Shown here in pieces: positions 1-5,209 of a DNA stretch of 9,638 nt. The notes beneath the pieces are model-generated. The model had not been told where the DNA came from, did no database searches, and saw nothing but the letters and a program-made list of their open reading frames with translations. Made by a program: the position numbers and the translations under genes. Positions within the stretch are counted from its first letter, which is position 1, and every line of letters starts with the position of its first letter. Where the stretch lies: the NCBI GenBank assembly GCA_017446645.1, contig JAFSQO010000256.1, forward strand, positions 1 through 9,638. The letters are read 5' to 3'. This DNA is from Synergistaceae bacterium. Lineage in GTDB: Bacteria > Synergistota > Synergistia > Synergistales > Aminobacteriaceae.

Positions 1-1
1 A

Positions 2-550
2 AAGGCAACTGATAGCTCATTCGTGAGTCTCATTCCTCCTGATATTGACATTACTGTTGATGCGATGGCAGGGATTTCTTCATCATGGGACGAGACTACA
101 AAGAGATTCATATGGGCACGAAAAGATAATTACGAGGCAATGATTCACCTCAAGAACAACGGAATTTCTTTCCAGACAGGAGCAAACAGCGGAGAGGACT
201 TCATGATTGATTTAGGTGACATGTCCTGTGAAGCTCTTAATTTGTCAGGTGTGAATCTTTTGACGCGGGAGTCTGCCTCACGTTCGATAAGCACAATCGA
301 CAGGGCAATCAACAAAGTTTCAGGCCAGCGGGCAAAGATCGGAGCCTACGAAAATGCCCTGGAACACACGATGAATAATCTCAAGACTACGAGCCTAAAC
401 ATAACTGCTGCTGACTCAAGAATCAGGGACGCGGATATGGCTAAAGAGATGATGAAGTTCGTGAAGAATCAAATCCTGAATCAATCGGGGACTTCAATGC
501 TTGCTCAGGCAAACCAGCTGCCCAGCTCTGTGCAGAATCTCTTTCAGTAA
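2..550 (+). CDS. fliC: Flagellin, C-terminal part (5' end outside window)
   Basis: Flagellin is the exported subunit that polymerises into the flagellar filament. The frame is open to the left edge, so the start lies upstream; the GTG at 23 is simply an internal valine codon. About 182 residues are visible. The last 85 or so are the conserved D1/D0 C-terminal region: a stretch with LTRESASRSI, then QRAKIGAYENALEH, TAADSRIRDADMAKEM and the terminal SMLAQANQLP followed by VQNLFQ, which is how flagellins normally end. Before it, FQTGANSGEDFMIDLGDMSC is the usual junction of the variable central domain with the conserved C-terminal helices. The residues before that belong to the variable surface domain and cannot be matched by eye. 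The gene converges on the phosphofructokinase gene, with 47 bases between their stop codons. The GDMS style of junction is typical of Synergistota, Thermotogota and some Firmicutes. The assignment is near certain; the symbol (fliC/hag/flaA) is only conventional. Confidence 0.96.
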   Translation, partial: KATDSSFVSLIPPDIDITVDAMAGISSSWDETTKRFIWARKDNYEAMIHLKNNGISFQTGANSGEDFMIDLGDMSCEALNLSGVNLLTRESASRSISTIDRAINKVSGQRAKIGAYENALEHTMNNLKTTSLNITAADSRIRDADMAKEMMKFVKNQILNQSGTSMLAQANQLPSSVQNLFQ

Positions 551-560
551 TAAAAATAAA

Positions 561-596
561 CCCCCCGGCCAAGTTCTGACTGGGGGAAAAGTTTTT
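561..596. terminator. Bidirectional intrinsic terminator between flagellin and PFK genes
   Basis: A run of C (561-566) is complementary to GGGGG at 582-586, giving a GC stem with a loop of about 15 bases. Reading rightward it is followed by AAAAGTTTTT, and reading leftward by a T-rich tail (TTTATTTTTATTA across 560-548). The leftward tail is the better one, so the hairpin probably ends the phosphofructokinase transcript and also serves the flagellin gene. The placement between convergent stop codons (550 and 598) supports this. Confidence 0.75.
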
Positions 597-597
597 G

Positions 598-1827
598 CTA
601 GCTATATTGTCTCTCGACTGCTCCGTGAACTTCTTCAAGTTTTGGCTCGTAACTCTGCCTGAATCTTCCGAAGCAAACGTCCATCTGCTCGTAGAATGCA
701 ACGCTCTCAAGTCCAACAAATCTCTGCACGATAGCCTCAGCTGTAGGCATGTAGCGAATCTTGCCGTCATACATCTTGACGACAGTAACGCCGCTGACTC
801 CCTGCTCAAGCAAAATCACTGCTGCTGCACCAATCTGCTTGCCGAAGTTTACGTCATATGCTGAAGTCGAACCGCTCCTTACAATGTGGCTTGGGATGAC
901 TTCGCGGATTTCAGGAATCTCGAAGACTCCGGGGACGTACATTTCTGAAGTCTTCATGAACTGCTTGATTTCAGGGTCTTCCTTCATCATGTTCTCAAGG
1001 GTCTCTTTGACAAAGCGTCCTGCTCCTGCAAGTTTCGGGTGTCCGAATGAGTCAGTGCTTGCTCCGCCGCCGTCTGAGAAGAGATTGCCGTCTTCACCCC
1101 TGACTCCTTCAGCAACTACGATTGTGTAAGTGCCTGCATGAACGTCAGAGTTGAGAATTCGCCTGATATAATAATGCTTGAGGTGAGCGTAGACAGCGTT
1201 GAAATCTACGGGGACTTCGGGGATCAATATACAGTCAGCATCAGCAGCAATACCGCCCCTGAAAGCCGTATGTCCAGCGTAACGCCCGAAAACTTCAATA
1301 ACCATGATCCTGTTGTGAGTCGTGCCTGTTGTCTTGAGGTCATCGACTATGTTAGCAATCTTGTTAATTGCAGAGTCTCCGCCGACTGAATAGGTCATCA
1401 GGTCCAGGTCCATTGTCTTGGGAGCATGAACGCAGGGGATTCCGTGTTCTGACAGGTCAACGACAACGCTTCCCGTGTCATCGCCTCCTGAAATAACAAG
1501 GCCGTCAATGTTGTGCTTGCGAAGTCCCATAGTGATTCGGTCATATTTTTCAGGGTCGTTGATTTTGGAAATTTTGACTCTGCTGTGGCCTGCATCGCTT
1601 CCTGCAAACTGTGAAGTGATATGATCAGTGCGCTCTTCATCGAGTTCAACAAGATGATCAAAGTTCACGAGGTTGTAGAGTCCTGCATAACCGTTTGGAA
1701 TCGTGAAGGTCCTCATTCCACGCATGAGAGCTGTACGAGCCGCTCCCCTGATGACTGCATTAAGTCCTCCGCAGTCGCCGCCTGATGTGATGATACCGAT
1801 GTTCTTAATTTTACCGTTACTGCTCAA
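598..1827 (-). CDS. pfp: 6-phosphofructokinase, probably pyrophosphate-dependent
   Basis: Phosphorylates fructose 6-phosphate to fructose 1,6-bisphosphate in cytoplasmic glycolysis; PPi-dependent forms are reversible. With the TTG start at 1827 the protein is 409 residues. It has the N-terminal phosphate loop GGDCGGLN (16-23), the phosphoryl-donor motif GGDDT (114-118), the catalytic motif PKTMD (136-140, D140 the expected base) and FGR (180-182, usually MGR). Asp117 and Lys137 are the pair that marks pyrophosphate users; ATP enzymes of the E. coli type have GGDGS and PGT. One oddity is TMDLD where TIDND is normal. Start choice: AAGGAG (1845-1840) directly abuts an in-frame ATG (1839), too close to serve it, while TTG 1827 lies 12 bases downstream and gives a normal family N-terminus. 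The open frame runs back to a TTG at 1872 with no ribosome site. It is divergent from glpF. Donor specificity is inferred from residues, not proven; pfkA is the alternative name. Confidence 0.9.
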   Translation of the reverse strand: MSSNGKIKNIGIITSGGDCGGLNAVIRGAARTALMRGMRTFTIPNGYAGLYNLVNFDHLVELDEERTDHITSQFAGSDAGHSRVKISKINDPEKYDRITMGLRKHNIDGLVISGGDDTGSVVVDLSEHGIPCVHAPKTMDLDLMTYSVGGDSAINKIANIVDDLKTTGTTHNRIMVIEVFGRYAGHTAFRGGIAADADCILIPEVPVDFNAVYAHLKHYYIRRILNSDVHAGTYTIVVAEGVRGEDGNLFSDGGGASTDSFGHPKLAGAGRFVKETLENMMKEDPEIKQFMKTSEMYVPGVFEIPEIREVIPSHIVRSGSTSAYDVNFGKQIGAAAVILLEQGVSGVTVVKMYDGKIRYMPTAEAIVQRFVGLESVAFYEQMDVCFGRFRQSYEPKLEEVHGAVERQYS

Positions 1828-1839
1828 GGTTAAAAGCAT

Positions 1840-1845
1840 CTCCTT
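1840..1845 (-). promoter_or_regulatory. Shine-Dalgarno that decides the PFK start
   Basis: On the minus strand the sequence reads AAGAAGGAGATGC. AAGGAG touches the ATG at 1839-1837 with zero spacing, so that ATG is unlikely to be used. The next in-frame initiation codon is TTG at 1827-1825, 12 bases from the end of AAGGAG, long but workable. This site is the reason for preferring 1827. Confidence 0.5.
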
Positions 1846-1895
1846 CTTAAAAATTAAAAGTGTAATTAACAAAATTTTTTCTGAATGCGAGATTA

Positions 1896-1901
1896 ATTAT
1901 A
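1896..1901 (-). promoter_or_regulatory. Possible -10 element for the PFK gene
   Basis: The minus strand has a perfect TATAAT (1901-1896) about 70 bases before the proposed start codon. No convincing -35 hexamer lies 16-18 bases further up (it reads AAGAAA), although a TG dinucleotide directly precedes it. A weaker alternative is TTGACT-N18-TATAGC (1972 to 1943, minus). The region is AT-rich, so chance matches are easy. Confidence 0.3.
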
Positions 1902-1924
1902 CAAGTATTACCGCAAAATTTCTT

Positions 1925-1952
1925 ATGACATTATTATTTTTTGCTATAGAAT
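1925..1952 (+). promoter_or_regulatory. Candidate sigma-70 promoter for glpF operon
   Basis: ATGACA (1925-1930, five of six to TTGACA), a 16-base spacer, then TAGAAT (1947-1952, five of six to TATAAT). The same TAGAAT hexamer occurs in the stronger promoter upstream of the glutamine synthetase gene. Transcription would start near 1959, giving a leader of about 150 bases before glpF. The AT-rich background makes this tentative. Confidence 0.4.
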
Positions 1953-1958
1953 CATTAA

Positions 1959-2108
1959 TTGAATCAAGTCAAAATATTTCTTGCAGTAAAATATATTAGT
2001 TCAGGTTATTTTCTTGCACGTCTTAGTGGGGGCGCGTGTGAAAAAATTTCCTGAGAGAGTAACAGGTTTTATCAGTTATCTATATTTTATAAGGAGGATT
2101 TATTTATC
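1959..2108 (+). promoter_or_regulatory. glpF leader region
   Basis: Probable untranslated leader of glpF. It is AT-rich apart from a GC island (2026-2040). TTGCACG (2014-2020) can pair with CGTGTGA (2035-2041) in a seven-pair stem containing two G-U pairs, and CCTG (2050-2053) with CAGG (2063-2066). Neither is followed by a proper T-run, so I do not call a terminator or a GlpP-type antiterminator. The ribosome site AAGGAGG (2091-2097) lies 11 bases before the ATG. No known riboswitch class was recognised. Confidence 0.3.
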
Positions 2109-2867
2109 ATGTCATTCTTAACACCTGGTCCAATTCTCGGCGAGTTCTTCGGTACACTCGTTCTTGTTGTTTTCGGAGACGGTAACGTAGCAAACTTAGT
2201 GCTTAAAGATTCAAAGGCCAACGGTTCCAACTGGGTTCATATCTGCTGGGGCTGGGCATGGGCAGTAGGTCTCGGAGTTTTCGCAGCAAATGCCCTCGGT
2301 TCGGCTCAGGGAGATTTAAACCCTGTCGTAACAGTAGCAAAGACCTTAGCAGGTACTTACGGTTCATGGGGTGAGGCTTGCAACATCATCATCGCCCAAA
2401 TGATCGGCGGTTTCTGCGGTGCCGTAGTCGTATGGCTTGCATATCTCAGCCACTGGAAGGATTCAGACCCCAGTGCACAGCTCGGAGTCTTCTGCACTGC
2501 TCCTAATAAGTCCGAAAAAGACCGCAATCTTGGCTGCTGTTTCTTAACTGAAGCAATCGCCACATTCTTCCTTGTTACGTTAATCATGTGCGTATTCTCC
2601 AAAGGCGTAGCGGGTGCAGGCTTTACTCCCGGACTTGGCACGTTCTTTGTCGTAGGCATTATCTACGGACTTGGTGCAGCACTCGGCGGACCGACTGGCT
2701 ATGCACTTAACCCTGCCAGAGACTTATCACCCAGAATCGCTCACTTCGTCCTTCCGATTCCCGGCAAGAGAGACTCAGACTGGGCTTATTCATGGGTTCC
2801 TGTAGTAGGTCCGTTAGTAGGCGCAGTTGTTGCTTACTACTTCTGCCACGCAGTCGGCATAATGTAA
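2109..2867 (+). CDS. glpF: Glycerol uptake facilitator (aquaglyceroporin, MIP family)
   Basis: Inner-membrane channel admitting glycerol by facilitated diffusion. It is 252 residues with six hydrophobic spans and two half-helices, usual for the family. The second NPA box is canonical: N201-P202-A203-R204-D205, the Asp after NPAR marking glycerol rather than water channels. W47, Y198 and R204 align with the E. coli GlpF selectivity filter W48, F200 and R206, so the filter is of glycerol type with Tyr replacing Phe. The first box reads N71-P72-V73 rather than NPA. E12 in GEFFGT is the conserved helix-1 glutamate. The loop at about 115-140 (hydrophilic, containing CTAPNKSEKDR) is rather long. 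A strong AAGGAGG sits 11 bases before the ATG, which fixes the start. It is first in the glpF-glpK transcript; glycerol is the expected substrate, though other small polyols cannot be excluded. Confidence 0.95.
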   Translation: MSFLTPGPILGEFFGTLVLVVFGDGNVANLVLKDSKANGSNWVHICWGWAWAVGLGVFAANALGSAQGDLNPVVTVAKTLAGTYGSWGEACNIIIAQMIGGFCGAVVVWLAYLSHWKDSDPSAQLGVFCTAPNKSEKDRNLGCCFLTEAIATFFLVTLIMCVFSKGVAGAGFTPGLGTFFVVGIIYGLGAALGGPTGYALNPARDLSPRIAHFVLPIPGKRDSDWAYSWVPVVGPLVGAVVAYYFCHAVGIM

Positions 2868-2890
2868 TAGAAACAAGCCCCCCGCTTATT

Positions 2891-2964
2891 TAAACCCTTC
2901 CCGGCCTTCCCTTGTCAGGGACGGTGCAAAAGTCGCCCCTGTTAAGGGGAGATTTAGAGGGGTC
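2891..2964. repeat. Small palindromic (MITE/REP-like) repeat element between glpF and glpK
   Basis: The stretch holds two perfect five-pair hairpins with four-base loops: TCCCT-TGTC-AGGGA (2908-2921) and CCCCT-GTTA-AGGGG (2936-2949). It is bounded by an AACCCTTCCC-like left end and a TTTAGAGGGGT-like right end that are partly complementary. Read in frame through 2912 it gives [11 protein letters not shown], a peptide I recall from spurious reading frames over widespread short intergenic repeats. There is no coding capacity for a transposase, so it would be non-autonomous. The exact ends are approximate, and only one copy is in this window, so repetition cannot be shown here. Confidence 0.5.
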
Positions 2965-2966
2965 AA

Positions 2967-2983
2967 AAGGAGACAAGGCAATG
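2967..2983 (+). promoter_or_regulatory. First glpK ribosome site and ATG (long form)
   Basis: AAGGAG (2967-2972) followed by 8 bases and ATG (2981). Spacing is near ideal. It starts the glpK frame 42 codons upstream of the conserved family N-terminus. Confidence 0.6.
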
Positions 2984-4639
2984 TTATTCAAATTATTCGG
3001 TTCTAAGAAAAACGAAGCCTCATCATCAACAACAGCAGCAACAAATCCTGAAGTTCAGGAAGTAAAAGAAGTAAAGCAAGAAGTCAAACAGGAGGTAAAG
3101 ATTTCAATGTCAGATAAGAAATACGTAGCCGCAATAGATCAGGGTACTACCAGCACCCGTTGCATGTTATTCACGAAGGACGGCCGTCCAGCAGCTTCTT
3201 ACCAGATGGAGCATGAGCAGATTTTCCCTCATCCCGGCTGGGTAGAGCATAACGCAATGGAAATCTGGAGCAGGACTCAGGACGTTATCAGGGGCGCACT
3301 TGCTCAGGCTGGAGCTACAGCAGACGACATCGCAGCAGTAGGAATTACGAACCAGCGCGAGACCACAGTTGTATGGGAAAAAGCAACAGGCAAACCCATT
3401 TACAACGCAATAGTCTGGCAGTGCACGAGGACTCAGGACTTCTGCGCGGAGTGGCTCAAGAAACCGGGCTGGGGTCAGAACGAAAAGGGCGAAGGCAAGG
3501 TCAAGGATATTACAGGCTTGCTCATTAACCCCTACTTCTCAGGCACGAAAATCCGCTGGATTCTTGACAACGTCCCCGGAGCACGTGAGAAAGCAGAGAA
3601 GGGCGAGCTGTTATTCGGCAACACTGACACCTGGTTAATCTGGAACTTAACCGGCGGACCTAACGGCGGAGTTCACGTAACTGACGTATCGAATGCTTCA
3701 CGTACACTCTTGATGAATATCGCGACCCTTCAGTGGGACGAGACAATGATGAAGGAGCTTCAGGTTCCCGCGTCAATGCTTCCTAAAATCATGCCCTCAA
3801 GTGCAGTATACGGAAAGACAGCAGCGTCAGGACCTTTCGGCGGTGAAATCCCAGTAGCAGGCGACTTAGGCGACCAGCAGGCAGCGTTATTCGGTCAGGC
3901 ATGTCTCAGCGAAGGCGAGGCCAAGAACACCTACGGAACAGGCTGCTTCATGCTCATGAACATCGGCGACAAGCCAATCCCCTCAAAGAATGGACTCTTA
4001 ACGACTGCATTCTATTCACGCGAGCCGGGCAAATGCTTCTACGCCCTTGAAGGTTCAATAGCTATTGCTGGTGCTGCTATTCAATGGTTACGCGATAACT
4101 TGAGAATGATCGATGACGCTCCTGTCAGTGAATACTTCGCAGGTAAAGTCAAAGATTCAGGCGGAATTTACTTCGTCCCTGCATTCTCCGGACTCTTCGC
4201 ACCTTACTGGGATATGACAGCAAGAGGAGCAATCGTTGGACTCACGCGCTATATTCGCAAAGAGCATTTCATAAGAGCTACACTTGAGAGCCTTTGCTAC
4301 CAGACCAGAGACGTTATCGAAGCAATGGAGAAGGACTCCGGCAAGAAATTAACGGCCCTCAAAGTCGACGGCGGTGCAGTTGTAAATAATCTTCTCATGC
4401 AGTTACAGGCAGATATTTTAGGTGCAGAAGTTGTCAGACCGGTTGTCAACGAAACTACGGCACTTGGCGCAGCTTATGCAGCAGGACTTGCAACTGGCTT
4501 CTGGAAAGACGAGAGCGACATCAGGGCAAACTGGGCACAGGACCGCAAATTTACTCCTGAACTTGGAGCAGACGAGCGTGAGAAGGCTTATGCAGGCTGG
4601 AAGAAGGCAATCGAGAAATCCAGAGCTTGGACGGACTAA
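2981..4639 (+). CDS. glpK: Glycerol kinase, with an N-terminal extension and a second internal start at 3107
   Basis: Cytoplasmic FGGY-family kinase making sn-glycerol 3-phosphate from glycerol and ATP. From the ATG at 3107 it is 510 residues, normal for GlpK, beginning [18 protein letters not shown] with the ATP phosphate loop. In that numbering R84, E85, Y143, D256 and Q257 match the E. coli glycerol-binding residues R83, E84, Y135, D245 and Q246. The ATP-binding second domain has [23 protein letters not shown] and [14 protein letters not shown]. From 2981 the protein is 552 residues, with an extra 42: [10 protein letters not shown], an S/T/A-rich linker and repeated EVK units. Both starts have good ribosome sites. 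Glu247 sits where E. coli has Arg236 of the fructose-bisphosphate site, and I see no His matching the HPr-phosphorylated residue of Gram-positive enzymes, so both known controls look absent. An eight-residue or so insertion precedes [10 protein letters not shown]. It follows glpF and the exported-protein gene starts four bases after its stop. Confidence 0.96.
   Translation: MLFKLFGSKKNEASSSTTAATNPEVQEVKEVKQEVKQEVKISMSDKKYVAAIDQGTTSTRCMLFTKDGRPAASYQMEHEQIFPHPGWVEHNAMEIWSRTQDVIRGALAQAGATADDIAAVGITNQRETTVVWEKATGKPIYNAIVWQCTRTQDFCAEWLKKPGWGQNEKGEGKVKDITGLLINPYFSGTKIRWILDNVPGAREKAEKGELLFGNTDTWLIWNLTGGPNGGVHVTDVSNASRTLLMNIATLQWDETMMKELQVPASMLPKIMPSSAVYGKTAASGPFGGEIPVAGDLGDQQAALFGQACLSEGEAKNTYGTGCFMLMNIGDKPIPSKNGLLTTAFYSREPGKCFYALEGSIAIAGAAIQWLRDNLRMIDDAPVSEYFAGKVKDSGGIYFVPAFSGLFAPYWDMTARGAIVGLTRYIRKEHFIRATLESLCYQTRDVIEAMEKDSGKKLTALKVDGGAVVNNLLMQLQADILGAEVVRPVVNETTALGAAYAAGLATGFWKDESDIRANWAQDRKFTPELGADEREKAYAGWKKAIEKSRAWTD
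3090..3109 (+). promoter_or_regulatory. Internal glpK ribosome site and ATG (short form)
   Basis: AGGAGG (3090-3095) lies 11 bases before ATG 3107, the same spacing as used for glpF. It is formed by the codons CAG GAG GTA in the last EVK repeat; the corresponding Glu codons in the earlier repeats are GAA, so the Shine-Dalgarno arises only here. The ATG begins the conserved GlpK family N-terminus. Confidence 0.65.
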
Positions 4640-4642
4640 TCG

Positions 4643-5128
4643 ATGACCAGAAAAGTTTTTATAATTGCTTTGGCTGTATTGCTGTCTTTGGCCGGTCTTG
4701 CATTTGCTGAAGAACTGAAGAGCATTAAACTTGCTGACTCGCCGTACTCCCTGATGATCCCTGCAAGCTTCGTAAACGGTGAAGTCAAGGACACTGAACG
4801 CTCAGAAGGTCTTACTGCCTACTACAAGAGCGATGCAACAACGCTTGATTTTGATGTCTATCAGATTTCAGGCAAAGGCACCCTTGCAGAGTTCGCAGCA
4901 GAAGATGCAAAGGCTTTCAACGGCAAAGACATAATTACAGATTCAGAGATTAACGGCGTAAAAGTAGCTTCATATCGTTCCAGACAGGAGGACGAAGGCA
5001 CAGAATACGATGTTATTTCTTATGTCTTCGGCGGTGAGGACGGTAAATACATCAGGCTTACTTTCTGGCTTGACGGTGAAAACGCAGAGGCCGGGACTAA
5101 GGCAATAATCAACAGTCTCAGTAAGTAA
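4643..5128 (+). CDS. Small exported protein of unknown function
   Basis: A 161-residue protein that I do not recognise. The N-terminus is a clear Sec signal peptide: a basic MTRK start, a hydrophobic core (about 5-19) and AFA at 20-22, predicting cleavage before E23. The mature part of about 139 residues has no cysteine, no second membrane span and looks like a single alpha/beta domain; it ends with the EAGTKAIINSLSK helix. There is no lipobox, so it is expected to be free in the periplasm or outside. It begins four bases after the glpK stop with only a weak purine-rich site (GGACGGA) inside the glpK end, which suggests translational coupling. A strong terminator follows. Sharing the glycerol transcript suggests a link to uptake or envelope stress, but nothing in the sequence shows a ligand. 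Codon use resembles its neighbours. Confidence 0.85.
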   Translation: MTRKVFIIALAVLLSLAGLAFAEELKSIKLADSPYSLMIPASFVNGEVKDTERSEGLTAYYKSDATTLDFDVYQISGKGTLAEFAAEDAKAFNGKDIITDSEINGVKVASYRSRQEDEGTEYDVISYVFGGEDGKYIRLTFWLDGENAEAGTKAIINSLSK

Positions 5129-5147
5129 CACAGGCATTAATAATTTT

Positions 5148-5188
5148 CTCCCTCTGTGTCTTGTTTTGCAGGGGGAGTTTTATTTTTA
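5148..5188 (+). terminator. Intrinsic terminator after glpF-glpK-exported protein
   Basis: CTCCCTCTG (5148-5156) pairs with CAGGGGGAG (5169-5177) through nine positions with one T-G wobble and a 12-base loop, followed by TTTTATTTTTA (5178-5188). This is a textbook Rho-independent terminator. The next gene starts 21 bases beyond the T-run, and I see no promoter in between, so it may be leaky or regulated. Confidence 0.85.
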
Positions 5189-5209
5189 CAGAAGGGGGAA
5201 TAAAATTTC

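Noticed and set aside
23..25. GTG at 23 as the flagellin start
   Set aside because: The frame is open to base 2 and the N-terminal flagellin region is missing, so this is an internal codon of a truncated gene.
595..1661. Several open frames on the plus strand and in other minus frames across the PFK gene
   Set aside because: All lie within the conserved phosphofructokinase and give low-complexity or unfamiliar translations.
2014..2066. A GlpP-type antiterminator in the glpF leader
   Set aside because: The stems are short, include G-U pairs and no T-run follows, so a terminator/antiterminator pair is not supported.
2868..2890. A terminator directly after glpF
   Set aside because: AAGC-CCCCCC-GCTT gives only a four-pair stem and the following bases are not a T-run; glpF and glpK are better read as one transcript.
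2912..2980. Start of glpK at the TTG at 2912
   Set aside because: These codons cover the palindromic repeat element, have no ribosome site upstream and give a peptide typical of read-through repeats.
4422..4646. Overlapping open frame at the end of glpK
   Set aside because: Out-of-frame shadow of glpK; no separate ribosome site, product not protein-like.
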